Part shown: in pieces, positions 1-8,920 of the stretch | Layout of the letters: each line of letters opens with the position of its first letter | How positions within the stretch are numbered: position 1 is the first letter of the stretch | Assembly: GCF_003852545.1 (NCBI RefSeq) | Contig: NZ_QAJR01000024.1 | Span: 1 to 39,534 of the forward strand | Length of the DNA stretch: 39,534 nt | DNA from: Acidovorax sp. FJL06 | Lineage (GTDB): Bacteria > Pseudomonadota > Gammaproteobacteria > Burkholderiales > Burkholderiaceae_C | Reading direction: 5' to 3' | Made by a program: the position numbers and the translations under genes | The notes under the pieces: model-generated | Databases searched by the model: none | Told to the model about the DNA's origin: nothing | The model's input: only the letters and a program-made list of their open reading frames with translations

Positions 1-138
1 GTAAGTCGCTAATCAGGCGATTTTGCTTGCATCTGCTGCGCAAGCGCGCAGCGGCCCCGTGCCGCGCAGGATAAGCTGCCGTGCCCATTCTTTCTTTGCG
101 CGACTTTCCCGGGTCCGCCCCTCCTGCCCCCGCCCGCC

Positions 139-972
139 ATGCCCCAGTTTGCTGCCAACCTGAGCCTGATGTACACCGAGCTGCCCTTCCTGGACCGCTT
201 TGCCGCCGCCGCGCGCGACCGGTTCACGGCGGTGGAGTTCCAGTTCCCCTATGCCTTCGCGCCCGCCGAGGTGGCTGCGCGGCTGGTGGACCACGGCCTG
301 CAGCCGGTGCTGCTCAATGCCCCGGCTGGTGGCGCCGACCGCGCCGCCATGGCCACGGCCTGGGAGCAGGGCGAGCGCGGCACGGCCGCGCTGCCGGGGC
401 GAGAGGCCGAGTTCCGCGCGGGCGTGCAGGAGGCGCTGCGCTGTGCTGAGCGGCTGGGCTGCCCGCGCATCCATGTGCTGTCGGGCACCGTACCGCCCGG
501 CGTGGAGCGCGAATCGCTCAAGGACTTGTGCGCGGGCAACTTGCGCTGGGCGGCCGACGAGGCGGCCCGCGCGGGGCGCGAGATCCTCATCGAGCCCATC
601 AACCTGCGCGACATGCCGCGCTATTTTTTGAACCGGCAGGACCATGCCCACGAGCTGCTCGACGCGGTGCAGGCGCCCAACCTCAAGGTGCTGATGGACC
701 TGTACCACTGCCAGATCGTGGAAGGCGACCTGGTCACCAAGCTGCAGCGCTACCTGCCCACCGGCCGCGTGGCGCATGTCCAGATCGCGGGCGTGCCCGG
801 CCGCCACGAGCCCGACCGGGGCGAGCTGCACTACCCGTTTCTGTTCGAGACGCTGGACGCGCTGGGCTACCGCGGCTGGGTGGGTTGCGAATACCGCCCG
901 GCGGCCGGCACATCCGCCGGTCTGGGCTGGCGGGACCGCGCGCTGGCTGCGGCGGTGGGCGGCGCCACCTAG
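139..972 (+). CDS. hyi: Hydroxypyruvate isomerase (Hyi), TIM-barrel family
   Basis: This 277-residue protein probably interconverts hydroxypyruvate and tartronate semialdehyde in glyoxylate/glycerate metabolism, in the cytoplasm. It has the xylose-isomerase-like TIM-barrel pattern of Hyi: the N-terminal 'FAANLSLMYTELPFLDRF', the central 'LIEPINLRDMPRYFL' with Glu152, 'LMDLYHCQIVEGDL' with Asp187, the 'HVQIAGVPGRHEP' segment near residue 213, and 'GCEYRP' with Glu251, which together fit the family's acidic metal-binding and catalytic residues. Length is slightly above the usual ~260. The start is the first ATG in the frame; no strong ribosome binding site is visible. The usual partners (glyoxylate carboligase, tartronate semialdehyde reductase) are not downstream and could only lie upstream of the window. 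A generic sugar isomerase/epimerase is the alternative. Confidence 0.85.
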   Translation: MPQFAANLSLMYTELPFLDRFAAAARDRFTAVEFQFPYAFAPAEVAARLVDHGLQPVLLNAPAGGADRAAMATAWEQGERGTAALPGREAEFRAGVQEALRCAERLGCPRIHVLSGTVPPGVERESLKDLCAGNLRWAADEAARAGREILIEPINLRDMPRYFLNRQDHAHELLDAVQAPNLKVLMDLYHCQIVEGDLVTKLQRYLPTGRVAHVQIAGVPGRHEPDRGELHYPFLFETLDALGYRGWVGCEYRPAAGTSAGLGWRDRALAAAVGGAT

Positions 973-1055
973 CGGCCACCAGGCGCGTTCATCGGGGGGC
1001 CGGGCACTCAGGGATTGTCTGCATCCAGGGGTGGTTGCCGGCCCGAGGGACCGAG

Positions 1056-1063
1056 GCCGATAA
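1056..1063 (+). promoter_or_regulatory. FliA (sigma-28)-like -10 element upstream of the first chemoreceptor
   Basis: GCCGATAA at this position is an exact match to the flagellar sigma-28 -10 consensus and lies about 52 bases before the chemoreceptor start. A good TAAA -35 at the expected 15-base spacing is absent (GCCG is there instead). An overlapping sigma-70 reading, TTGCCG at 1035-1040 with GATAAT at 1059-1064 and an 18-base spacer, is also possible. Confidence 0.4.
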
Positions 1064-1114
1064 TTTCTGGCAGCCATCAGACGCTGTCTGGTGCCCCCCC
1101 ACGGAGGTTCCGCC

Positions 1115-2605
1115 ATGAACGCCCTGCCCGCACCCGCTACACGCGCTTCGTCGTCTTCTTCCGCACCGCCGTCGGCCACCCCGGCGGCGAACACCAGCCT
1201 GCAGGAGCAGGCCTTCATTGGCGACCGCGTGGCCCTCATCACCTGCGGGGTGGCGCTGCTGGGCGCGGTGGCCCTGGGCGTGCAGTACGACGCGCTGGGC
1301 CTGGCGCTGGGCGTGGCCGTGCCCCTGTTCGTCATGGGCGCGCTGGCCATGTGGGCGGCGCGTGGCACGCTGCTGTCGCGCCTGGTGTTGTGCACGGCAC
1401 TGGTGGGGCTGGTGGTGGTGCACATCCAGGTGTCGCGTGGCACCACCGAATACCACTTTGGCGTGTTTGTCACGCTGGCCATCATGCTGGTCTACCGCGA
1501 CTGGCGGCCCATCGTGCTGGCAGCGGTGCTGTTCGCGGTGCACCATGTGCTGTTCGACCGCCTGCAGGCCGCGGGCTTCGGCTTTTACTGCACCACGCAG
1601 GCGGATTTTGGCCGCGTGCTGGTGCATGCGGGCTACGTGGTGATCCAGACCGTGCTGGAGGTCGCGATGGCCGTGCGCATGCAGCAAACCGCGCGCCAGG
1701 GCGACGAGCTGCGCGAGCTGATTGCCGCCGTGGACCGGCCCGAGGGCATCAGCCTTGCCGTGGACCGCATACCCGTCACCACCCATGCCGCCGTCGCCAT
1801 GCGCGATGCCCTGGTGCGCATGCGCATGGCCGTGGCGGCGGTGCGCGATGCGAGCAGCAGCGTGCGCGGTGCCAGCGCCGAGATTGCACAGGGCAACCGC
1901 GATCTGTCGGCGCGCACCGAGCGCCAGGCCTCGGCGCTGGCGCAGACGGCATCGTCCATGGACGAGCTGGGCGCCACCGTGCAGCAGAACGCCGGCAACG
2001 CCCAGCAGGCCAACCGGCTGGCCATCCAGGCCTCGGGCGTGGCCAGCCAGGGCGGCGAGGTGGTGGCCCAGGTGGTCGAGACCATGAAGGGCATCAACGA
2101 CAGCAGCAAGAAGATCGCCGACATCATCAGCGTGATCGACGGCATCGCGTTCCAGACCAACATCCTGGCGCTGAACGCGGCGGTGGAGGCCGCGCGTGCG
2201 GGCGAGCAGGGCCGGGGCTTTGCGGTGGTGGCGGGCGAGGTGCGCAGCCTGGCCCAGCGCAGCGCCGAGGCGGCCAAGGAGATCAAGGGCCTGATCACGG
2301 CCAGCGTGGAGCGCGTGGAGCAAGGCACGGCCCTGGTGGACCAGGCCGGATCGACCATGACCGAAGTGGTCACGGCCATCCAGCGCGTGACCGCCATCGT
2401 GGGCGAAATCAGCGTGGCCAGCTCCGAGCAGAGCCAGGGCCTGGGCCTGGTGAGCGAGGCCATCACGCAGATGGACCAGGACACGCAGCAGAACGCCGCG
2501 CTGGTGGAGCAGATGGCGGCATCGGCCGACAGCCTGCACACCCAGTCCGAGGGGCTCATCCATTCGGTGGACGTGTTCCACGTGGGGGCCGGGGCGCGCG
2601 GCTGA
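1115..2605 (+). CDS. Methyl-accepting chemotaxis protein with six-helix membrane sensor, no HAMP
   Basis: This is a 496-residue chemoreceptor. ATG at 1115 is chosen because GGAGG lies at 1103-1107; an upstream GTG in the same frame is less likely. Residues ~35-190 are hydrophobic, about six membrane helices with short loops and no periplasmic ligand domain. They carry His103, 'TEYHFGVF' (Glu112, His114), 'YRDW' and the pair His143-His144 in 'AVHHVLF', a conserved-looking pattern within the membrane. The cytoplasmic part follows without a recognisable HAMP domain and contains the MCP signalling hairpin; its tip '[20 protein letters not shown]' is near residue 345. The C-terminus (GAGARG) has no CheR/CheB tether pentapeptide. 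The signalling half is nearly the same as that of the next gene at nucleotide level, so the pair are tandem paralogues with different input modules. The ligand is unknown; redox or energy sensing is a guess from the histidines. Confidence 0.9.
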   Translation: MNALPAPATRASSSSSAPPSATPAANTSLQEQAFIGDRVALITCGVALLGAVALGVQYDALGLALGVAVPLFVMGALAMWAARGTLLSRLVLCTALVGLVVVHIQVSRGTTEYHFGVFVTLAIMLVYRDWRPIVLAAVLFAVHHVLFDRLQAAGFGFYCTTQADFGRVLVHAGYVVIQTVLEVAMAVRMQQTARQGDELRELIAAVDRPEGISLAVDRIPVTTHAAVAMRDALVRMRMAVAAVRDASSSVRGASAEIAQGNRDLSARTERQASALAQTASSMDELGATVQQNAGNAQQANRLAIQASGVASQGGEVVAQVVETMKGINDSSKKIADIISVIDGIAFQTNILALNAAVEAARAGEQGRGFAVVAGEVRSLAQRSAEAAKEIKGLITASVERVEQGTALVDQAGSTMTEVVTAIQRVTAIVGEISVASSEQSQGLGLVSEAITQMDQDTQQNAALVEQMAASADSLHTQSEGLIHSVDVFHVGAGARG

Positions 2606-2650
2606 TGAGCCTGCGGGCGGTACGCGTGAATGCGTAAGGGAATGCGTGAA

Positions 2651-2677
2651 TAAATGTAACAAGCCTCTGGCCGTAGA
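2651..2677 (+). promoter_or_regulatory. Putative FliA (sigma-28) promoter for the second chemoreceptor
   Basis: TAAA at 2651-2654 is followed, after exactly 15 bases, by GCCGTAGA at 2670-2677. The sigma-28 consensus is TAAA-N15-GCCGATAA, so the -35 and spacer match and five of eight -10 bases match. It would start transcription about 60 bases before the ATG at 2743, as expected for a chemotaxis gene. Confidence 0.45.
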
Positions 2678-2742
2678 TTCAGAGCAGGCCGGCCCCGCCG
2701 GCCTTGTGCAATTGGTGCATTCATTCCCAGGAGACATTCCCC

Positions 2743-4827
2743 ATGGCCGCATCCCCCGCCAACAACCGTTCCGTCGCCCGCCAGGTCACGCTGATGGCCA
2801 TTGCGCTGGTGGCCCTGGTGCTGGTGCTGGTGGGGTTGGCGATTGCGGTGCTGACCGAGCGCAGCACCCGCGCGCAGGTGGTGGCCAGCGTGGGCGACAC
2901 GGCGCAGAGCGTGGCCCAGTCGCTGGACGCGGCCGACAACACCAACCGCGAGCTGGTGCAGCTCACCATGAAGGGCTTCCAGCGCTACTTCGAGGCCACC
3001 ATGCAGCTCGACGAGGCTTCGGGCGAGCTGCGCAGCTACGGTGCGCTGGTCAACGAGGACTACGGCTCGGTCGATAAATTCGCCAGCGAAACCGGCGGCA
3101 TCGCCACGGTGTTCGCCAGGAAGGGCGACGACTTCATCCGCATCACCACCTCGGTCAAGAACGACCAGGGCGCGCGCCAGCAGGGCACGCCGCTGGGCAA
3201 AGACGACCCGGCCTATGCCACCGTGTCCAAGGGCGAGCCCTACATCGGCGTGACGACGGCGGCGGGCAGGCCCTACATGGGCTACTACCTGCCGGCCAAA
3301 GACGCCTCGGGCAAGGTGATTGCGCTGCTGTTCATCGGCAACGACATCAGCGTGTTCCACGCCATGCTGCAAAAGCAGGTGGCGCAGACCAAATTCTTCG
3401 AGCATGGCGGCACCTACGTGATCAACCCCGGCACCTCGCTCGACAAGGCGGTGTTCGTGTACCACCCTACGGCGCGCGGCAAGCGCGTGCTGGAGGCCTA
3501 CCCGCAGGCGCGTCCCTTCTTCGAGGCGCTGGCCGCATCGCAGGACGGCTTTGTGCGCGAGGCCGCCCCCGTGCTGGGCGCGGGCGCCGAAGACCCCTGG
3601 GCCCTGGTGCGCAAGACCGGCGGCGGCTGGTGGGTGGTGGCCGAGGTGGCCGACGGCGAGGCCATGGCCAGCCAGCGCCGCGTGACGCTGGCCGTGTGGG
3701 GCCTGATGGCCGTGGCCGTGGTGCTGCTGGCCATCGGCCTGTTCGTGATGCTGCGCCGGGCCGTGAGCCGCCCGCTGCAGGACCTGACGCAGGCCATCAC
3801 GCTGGTGGCGCAGGGCGACCTGACCGAAGCGTTCGTCACCACGCGGCGCGACGAAATCGGCGCGCTGGTGCAGGAGGTCGAGGGCATGCGCCAGCGCTAC
3901 ACGCAGATGCTGCAGCAGGTGCGCAACGCGGTGGACAGCATCACCACCGCCAGCGCCGAGATCGCCAGCGGCAACCAGGATCTGTCGGCCCGCACCGAGG
4001 CCACGGCCAGCAGCCTGGCGCAGACCGCGCAGAGCATGGACCAGCTCACGGCCACCGTGCGCCAGTCGGCCGACGCCGCGCGCCAGGCCAACCAGCTGGC
4101 CAGCACCGCCGCCGAAGTGGCTGCGCGCGGCGGCCAGGTGGTGGGCGAGGTGGTCACCACCATGGGCGACATCAACCAGAGCTCGCGCAAGATCGCCGAC
4201 ATCATCGGCGTGATCGACTCCATCGCGTTCCAGACCAACATCCTGGCGCTCAATGCGGCGGTCGAGGCGGCGCGCGCGGGCGAGCAGGGCCGGGGCTTTG
4301 CGGTGGTGGCCAGCGAGGTGCGCAGCCTGGCCGGGCGCAGTGCCGAGGCGGCGCGCGAGATCAAGGCGCTCATTGGCGCCTCGGTGGAGCGGGTGGAGTC
4401 GGGCGCGCGCCTGGTGCAGAACGCGGGCAGCACCATGGACGAGATCGTGGGCTCGGTCAAACGGGTCGGTGACATCATTGGCGAGATCACCTCGGCCTCG
4501 GGCGAGCAGTCCGACGGCATCGGCCAGGTCAACACCGCCGTGAACCAGCTCGACCAGATGACGCAGCAGAACGCTGCGCTGGTGGAGCAGTCGGCCGCCG
4601 CCGCCCAGAGCCTGCGCGAGCAGGCCACGCGCCTGGCGGGCGCGGTGCAGGTGTTCAAGCTGCGGCACGGCGCAGCCCATTCCAAGGGCGACAACGCAGG
4701 CAGCGGACACGGGGGCCTGCCGGCCCTGGCCGCGCCGCTGGCGGACAGCGGACCGGCCCTGCAGGCCCCGGGCAGCAGAGCCCTGGGCGGCCGCGCGCGC
4801 GAACCTGCACAGGCACAGCTGCACTGA
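2743..4827 (+). CDS. Methyl-accepting chemotaxis protein with periplasmic Cache sensor
   Basis: This is a 694-residue chemoreceptor. ATG at 2743 is preceded by CAGGAGA at 2728-2734. Order: membrane helix 1 (~16-38), a periplasmic region of ~270 residues resembling the Cache3/Cache2 fusion sensors ('[25 protein letters not shown]' region, with '[13 protein letters not shown]'), helix 2 (~314-337), HAMP (~338-390) and the MCP signalling domain with the hairpin tip near residue 494. Such Cache domains usually bind small organic acids or amino acids; the ligand cannot be read here. The C-terminal tail is Ala/Pro-rich and lacks a CheR/CheB tether. It follows the first chemoreceptor by 137 bases and has its own sigma-28-like promoter, so it is probably transcribed independently with the flagellar regulon. 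Confidence 0.93.
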   Translation: MAASPANNRSVARQVTLMAIALVALVLVLVGLAIAVLTERSTRAQVVASVGDTAQSVAQSLDAADNTNRELVQLTMKGFQRYFEATMQLDEASGELRSYGALVNEDYGSVDKFASETGGIATVFARKGDDFIRITTSVKNDQGARQQGTPLGKDDPAYATVSKGEPYIGVTTAAGRPYMGYYLPAKDASGKVIALLFIGNDISVFHAMLQKQVAQTKFFEHGGTYVINPGTSLDKAVFVYHPTARGKRVLEAYPQARPFFEALAASQDGFVREAAPVLGAGAEDPWALVRKTGGGWWVVAEVADGEAMASQRRVTLAVWGLMAVAVVLLAIGLFVMLRRAVSRPLQDLTQAITLVAQGDLTEAFVTTRRDEIGALVQEVEGMRQRYTQMLQQVRNAVDSITTASAEIASGNQDLSARTEATASSLAQTAQSMDQLTATVRQSADAARQANQLASTAAEVAARGGQVVGEVVTTMGDINQSSRKIADIIGVIDSIAFQTNILALNAAVEAARAGEQGRGFAVVASEVRSLAGRSAEAAREIKALIGASVERVESGARLVQNAGSTMDEIVGSVKRVGDIIGEITSASGEQSDGIGQVNTAVNQLDQMTQQNAALVEQSAAAAQSLREQATRLAGAVQVFKLRHGAAHSKGDNAGSGHGGLPALAAPLADSGPALQAPGSRALGGRAREPAQAQLH

Positions 4828-4925
4828 TGGCGGCGGGCATGCTGGCACATTGTTGTTTCGCGCGCTGCGGTCCTTGGTTTATGCTGGGCTGATCCTCCAC
4901 CCACCCCGTACCCGCCCCGCACTCC

Positions 4926-6194
4926 ATGGCAGCCGATGTTCCCACCATGCTGGCAATGATCGTTGTCAGCTCGCTCATGATGGCGGCCTCCATGGCCGTC
5001 GTGGGCCGGGGGCGCCGCAGCGACGGCCTGGCGCGCTGGGCGGTGGCGCTGTTGCTCACCGCCATCGGTCACACCCTGATCATGCTGCGCGGTGTGGTGC
5101 CCGATGTGCTGTCGGTGGTGCTGGGCAACGTCCTGTTGTCCGGTGTGTTCGTCGGGCTGATCGCGGCGATCTACCAGTTCCAGGGGCGGCCCGCGCGCTG
5201 GCCGCTGCTGCTCGCGCCGCCCGCGCTGGTCCTGGGTTTCGTGGTCGTGTTCATCGACAACTTTGCGGCCCGCGTGAGCTTTGTCGGGCTGGTGGTCGGC
5301 CTGCAGGCCGTGTGGGCCCTGGCCACGGCGCTGGAGAGCCGCCATGCCACCGTGGGGCGCGGGCAATGGCTGCTGGTAGCGGGGCTCGGCCTGGAAGCCG
5401 CCGTGCTGGGCGTGCGCGCGCTGCTGGCCCTGAGCAGCACCGCCGTGGCCTCCGGCATCCTGCAGGCCAGCCTGCTGCAGACGCTCACCTTTTTGGCCAC
5501 GTTCTCGGTGGTGCTCATCAGCACCATGGGCTTTGTGTTCATGGCACGCGACCGGGCCGACGAGAACAACCGCATCATGGCGGCCATCGACCCGCTCACG
5601 GGCGTGGCCAACCGCCGTTCGCTGATCGCTGCACTGGACCGCGATGTCTCGCGCGCCGTGCGCATGCGCGAACCGATCGCGCTCATGATGGTGGACATCG
5701 ACCACTTCAAGCGCGTGAACGACCGCTACGGCCACCCCGTGGGCGACCAGGTGCTGTGCAGCGTGGTGAACGTGCTGCGCGGGCGCGTGCGCGCGCAGGA
5801 CCTGGTGGGGCGCTACGGCGGCGAGGAGTTCATGGTGGTGCTGCCCGACACCACGCTGCTGGGCGCAGAGCAACTGGCGCGCGAGCTGTGCCGCGCGGTG
5901 GCCGAGTCGCGCTGTCGCATCGGCACGGTGGAGGGCCCCGAGGCCCGTGCCGACAACCGCGCCGAGCCGGGCGGGGGCACGAACATCGCCGTCACCGTGA
6001 GCATTGGCGTGTTCGGCGGCCGCCTGGAGTCGGGCGACAGCTGGGACATGCTGATCGCCGCTGCCGACCGTGCGCTCTACGAGGCCAAGGAAAACGGCCG
6101 CAACCGGGTCGAGGTGGCCATGGCCCTGCGGCGCCCGGCCGCGCAGCGGGCGGTGCTGGACAACCCCGACACCCATCCCGTGTCCCGGTACTGA
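4926..6194 (+). CDS. Membrane diguanylate cyclase (GGDEF domain) with I-site
   Basis: This 422-residue protein makes cyclic di-GMP from GTP. Residues ~1-200 form about seven hydrophobic helices with no extracytoplasmic domain. The GGDEF domain begins at 'DPLTGVANRRSL' and contains 'DIDHFKRVNDRYGH' and the active-site motif RYGGEEF (296-302). An allosteric product-inhibition site, RAQD (289-292), lies five residues before the RY of the signature, the standard spacing, so feedback inhibition is expected. An insertion of about 15 residues rich in Glu, Ala and Gly follows 'GTVEGPEA' before 'VTVSIGVFGG'. The gene follows the two chemoreceptors in the same direction after 98 bases, which suggests a motility/surface-lifestyle cluster. 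The signal sensed is unknown. Confidence 0.92.
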   Translation: MAADVPTMLAMIVVSSLMMAASMAVVGRGRRSDGLARWAVALLLTAIGHTLIMLRGVVPDVLSVVLGNVLLSGVFVGLIAAIYQFQGRPARWPLLLAPPALVLGFVVVFIDNFAARVSFVGLVVGLQAVWALATALESRHATVGRGQWLLVAGLGLEAAVLGVRALLALSSTAVASGILQASLLQTLTFLATFSVVLISTMGFVFMARDRADENNRIMAAIDPLTGVANRRSLIAALDRDVSRAVRMREPIALMMVDIDHFKRVNDRYGHPVGDQVLCSVVNVLRGRVRAQDLVGRYGGEEFMVVLPDTTLLGAEQLARELCRAVAESRCRIGTVEGPEARADNRAEPGGGTNIAVTVSIGVFGGRLESGDSWDMLIAAADRALYEAKENGRNRVEVAMALRRPAAQRAVLDNPDTHPVSRY

Positions 6195-6361
6195 CGAAGG
6201 CCAGCGCAGGCCCTGCCCGGCCCGCAGGGCGTGGATGCTGTTGCAATGCAGCAAACAGGGCCCAAGGGGGTTTGGGCATCCCACGTGGCGCCCGCGCGGG
6301 GGTTGTGTTGGAATGGTGGTTTGGTCCACGAGACCCATCCCATGATCCAGGAGAGCCGCCC

Positions 6362-7855
6362 ATGAACGCCCGCATTCCCGCCCACGCCCTGCAACCCGCC
6401 CTGGCCCTTGAAAGGGTCAGCCAGGCCTGGGACGACGACATTGTTCGCCAGCTCACCGACTACATCGCCATCCCCGCCAAGTCGCCCATGTTCTCGCCCG
6501 ACTGGGCCGCGCAGGGCCTGCTGGACACCGTGGTGCGCAACGCCGCCGCGTGGGTTGAATCGCAGAAGGTCGCAGGCCTCACGCTCGAAGTGGTGCGCCT
6601 CGAAGGCCGCACGCCCGTGCTGTTCTTCGAGATCGAATCCACCCAGCCCGGCGCCACCGACACCGTGCTGATGTACGGCCACCTGGACAAACAGCCTGAA
6701 TTCAGTGGCTGGCGCAACGACCTCGGCCCCTGGACGCCCAAGTACGAGGACGGCAAGCTCTACGGCCGGGGCGGCGCCGACGACGGCTACGCGGTCTACG
6801 CCAGCATCGCCGCCGTGCAGGAATTGAAGCGCCAGAACGTGCCCCACCCGCGCATCGTGGGCCTGATCGAGACCTGCGAGGAAAGCGGCTCGCGCGACCT
6901 GCTGCCCTACATCGAGGCCCTGAAGCCCCGCATGGGCAATGTGGCGCTGGTGGTGTGCCTGGATTCGGGCGCGGGCAACTACGACCAGCTGTGGCTCACC
7001 ACCAGCCTGCGCGGCATGGCCACCGGCACGCTCAAGGTCGAGATCCTGACCGAAGGCATCCACTCGGGCGACGCCTCGGGCCTGGTGCCCTCGTCGTTCC
7101 GCATCATGCGCCAGGTGCTCGACCGGCTGGAAGACAGCGCCACTGGCCGCCTGCTGCCCCAGAGCTTCCACTGCGAAGTGCCCGCCGACCGCCTGGGCCA
7201 GGCCCGCGCCACGGCCGCCATTCTGGGCGACGAGGTGTACAAGCGCTTCCCCTGGGCGCACTACGACTGCGGCGGCTCCACCACCTTTGCGCTGCCTACC
7301 ACCACCGACCCGCTGCAGGCCCTGCTCAAGCGCACCTGGGAGCCCACACTCAGCGTGACCGGCGCCGAGGGCTTCCCGGCGCTGCAAGACGCGGGCAACG
7401 TGCTGCGCCCCTACACCGCCTTCAAGCTCAGCCTGCGCCTGCCGCCCCTGGTGGATGCCGGCCAGGCAGTGCAGGAGCTGAAAGCGCTGCTCGAAGACAA
7501 CGCGCCCTACCAGGCCAAGGTCACCTTCCAGGGCACCAGCGGCGCCACGGGCTGGAACGCGCCCAGCACCACGCCCTGGTTCGAGCAGGCGCTCAACGCC
7601 GCCTCGCAGGCCCACTTCGGCGCACCCTGCGGCTACATCGGCCAGGGCGGCACCATCCCGCTCATGAACATGCTCAGCGAGGGCTTCCCCACCGCGCAAA
7701 TGATGGTCTGCGGCGTGCTGGGCCCCAAGAGCAACGCGCACGGCCCCAACGAGTTCTTGCACGTGCCCTACGCCAAGAAGCTCACCGCCGCCGTGGCGCA
7801 GGTGATTGCCGCGATGGCGCAGCAGCAGGCGCCCGCCGCCACTGCGGCCGCCTGA
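6362..7855 (+). CDS. M20-family metallopeptidase (dipeptidase/deacylase type), cytoplasmic
   Basis: This 497-residue protein belongs to the M20 zinc-peptidase family (ArgE/DapE/carboxypeptidase G2 type). The frame is open well upstream, but ATG at 6362 has CAGGAG at 6348-6353 and gives a normal N-terminus. Metal and catalytic residues are in place: His107 and Asp109 in 'MYGHLDKQPEF', Asp140 in 'GRGGADDGYAV', the catalytic Glu173/metal Glu174 pair in 'IETCEESGS', Asp201 in 'VCLDSG', and a C-terminal His in 'SNAHGPNEF'. A dimerisation domain ('HSGDASGLVPSSFRIMRQ') sits between the two halves. There is no signal peptide. The substrate is not determinable. A strong terminator follows at 7880, so the gene looks monocistronic. 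Confidence 0.9.
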   Translation: MNARIPAHALQPALALERVSQAWDDDIVRQLTDYIAIPAKSPMFSPDWAAQGLLDTVVRNAAAWVESQKVAGLTLEVVRLEGRTPVLFFEIESTQPGATDTVLMYGHLDKQPEFSGWRNDLGPWTPKYEDGKLYGRGGADDGYAVYASIAAVQELKRQNVPHPRIVGLIETCEESGSRDLLPYIEALKPRMGNVALVVCLDSGAGNYDQLWLTTSLRGMATGTLKVEILTEGIHSGDASGLVPSSFRIMRQVLDRLEDSATGRLLPQSFHCEVPADRLGQARATAAILGDEVYKRFPWAHYDCGGSTTFALPTTTDPLQALLKRTWEPTLSVTGAEGFPALQDAGNVLRPYTAFKLSLRLPPLVDAGQAVQELKALLEDNAPYQAKVTFQGTSGATGWNAPSTTPWFEQALNAASQAHFGAPCGYIGQGGTIPLMNMLSEGFPTAQMMVCGVLGPKSNAHGPNEFLHVPYAKKLTAAVAQVIAAMAQQQAPAATAAA

Positions 7856-7879
7856 TCCCCGGTCACGCACCGCCGCTGA

Positions 7880-7909
7880 GGGGCTGCAGCGCATGCAGCC
7901 CCTTTTTTT
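7880..7909 (+). terminator. Rho-independent terminator after the M20 peptidase
   Basis: A perfect nine-base stem, GGGGCTGCA (7880-7888) with TGCAGCCCC (7894-7902), encloses a five-base loop and is followed directly by seven T residues (7903-7909). Confidence 0.9.
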
Positions 7910-7973
7910 GCGTTGGGCTTTTGCAGCCTGCCGGGTATGCTGCTCGCCATCCCCCTGACAGCCCCCGCTGCCC

Positions 7974-8846
7974 ATGAACCCCGACGAACTGACCCCCTCG
8001 ACCCTGACCTCCTTCACCGCCAGCGATGGCGAGAACCTGGCCGTGCAGGACTGGCCCCTGCCCGAGGGCGAACCCTGCCGGGGCACCGTGCTGCTGGTGC
8101 ACGGCCTGGGCGAGCATGTGGGCCGCTACGACCCGGTGGCGCGCAGGCTGAACGACTGGGGTTTTGCGGTGCGCGGCTACGACCACTACGGCCACGGTGA
8201 ATCGTCCGGGCCGCGTGGCGGGCTCACCAGCGACCTGCGCCTGCTCGATGACCTGGCCGACCTGGTGGACGCCACCCGCGCGCGCATGCCGCAAGGCCAG
8301 CCCCTGGTGCTGCTGGGCCACAGCATGGGCGGGCTGGTCGCCGCGCGGTTTGCGGCCATGCACCTGCGGCCCATCGATGCGCTGGTGCTGTCGTCCCCCG
8401 CGCTGGACCCGGGCCTGAACGCGGTGCAAAAGCTGCTGCTGGCCACGCTGCCACGCATTGCGCCCAACCTGCGCGTGGGCAACGGGCTGGATGCGCAATA
8501 CCTCTCGCACGACCCGGCCGTGCCGGCGGCTTACCTGGCCGACCCGCTGTGCCACGACCGCATCAGCGCGCGCCTGGCGCGCTTCATCGCCGACGGCGGC
8601 CCGGCCACCGTGGCCCGCGCCGCGCACTGGAGCGTGCCCACGCTGCTGATCTGGGCCGGCAGCGACAAGTTGGTCAACCCCGCTGGCAGCCGCGCCTTTG
8701 CCGCCGCCGCGCCCCCGGCCCTGGTGCAGTCGCACTGCTTCGAGCCTTTGTTCCACGAGCTGTTCAACGAAAGCCCCGAGCTGGCCGCGCCGGTGTTCGA
8801 GCGGCTGCAGCAATGGCTGCAGCGGCGCTGCCCGGTGGCGGGCTGA
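7974..8846 (+). CDS. Alpha/beta hydrolase, monoacylglycerol lipase / lysophospholipase type
   Basis: This 290-residue serine hydrolase resembles PldB/monoglyceride lipases. Visible features are the oxyanion motif 'LLVHGLGEHVGRY', 'GYDHYGHGESSG', the nucleophile elbow GHSMGG with Ser117, an Asp in 'WAGSDKLVNP' and a His in 'EPLFHELFNE', a complete catalytic triad in the right order. No signal peptide is apparent, so it is probably cytoplasmic or membrane-associated. It is flanked upstream by the terminator at 7880 and downstream by a palindromic repeat that may end transcription of both this gene and the convergent YidB-like gene. The substrate (mono- or lysoglyceride) is inferred from the family. 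Confidence 0.87.
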   Translation: MNPDELTPSTLTSFTASDGENLAVQDWPLPEGEPCRGTVLLVHGLGEHVGRYDPVARRLNDWGFAVRGYDHYGHGESSGPRGGLTSDLRLLDDLADLVDATRARMPQGQPLVLLGHSMGGLVAARFAAMHLRPIDALVLSSPALDPGLNAVQKLLLATLPRIAPNLRVGNGLDAQYLSHDPAVPAAYLADPLCHDRISARLARFIADGGPATVARAAHWSVPTLLIWAGSDKLVNPAGSRAFAAAAPPALVQSHCFEPLFHELFNESPELAAPVFERLQQWLQRRCPVAG

Positions 8847-8878
8847 GCGCCGTCGGCGTGCGGCCTGAAGGAAATGGG

Positions 8879-8920
8879 CTGTTAGCGCTTGTCTACCAAG
8901 CGCTAACAGCTATCATTTTT
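8879..8920. repeat. Interspersed palindrome family 1, copy A (perfect 13-base arms)
   Basis: CTGTTAGCGCTTG (8879-8891) pairs perfectly with CAAGCGCTAACAG (8897-8909) around a five-base loop, and CATTTTTG follows. It lies between convergent genes. The stop codon of the YidB-like gene (TGA, complement of 8913-8915) falls inside the conserved repeat flank. It could serve as a bidirectional terminator. Related copies are at 17735, 20183, 24471 and 30476. Confidence 0.85.

Noticed and set aside
1-138. A possible gene end or promoter at the left window edge
   Set aside because: No frame with recognisable protein and no convincing promoter pair could be supported in these 138 bases.
1633-6338. Long minus-strand open frames of 1071 and 813 codons across the chemoreceptor and diguanylate cyclase genes
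   Set aside because: They are antisense shadows caused by GC-rich third positions in well-supported plus-strand genes; the translations are His/Arg/Ala-rich low-complexity strings without domains.
4850-7855. A 1001-codon plus-strand frame that would fuse an N-terminal region to the M20 peptidase
   Set aside because: The first ~500 codons lie in another frame over the diguanylate cyclase gene; a strong ribosome site and the family N-terminus place the peptidase start at 6362.
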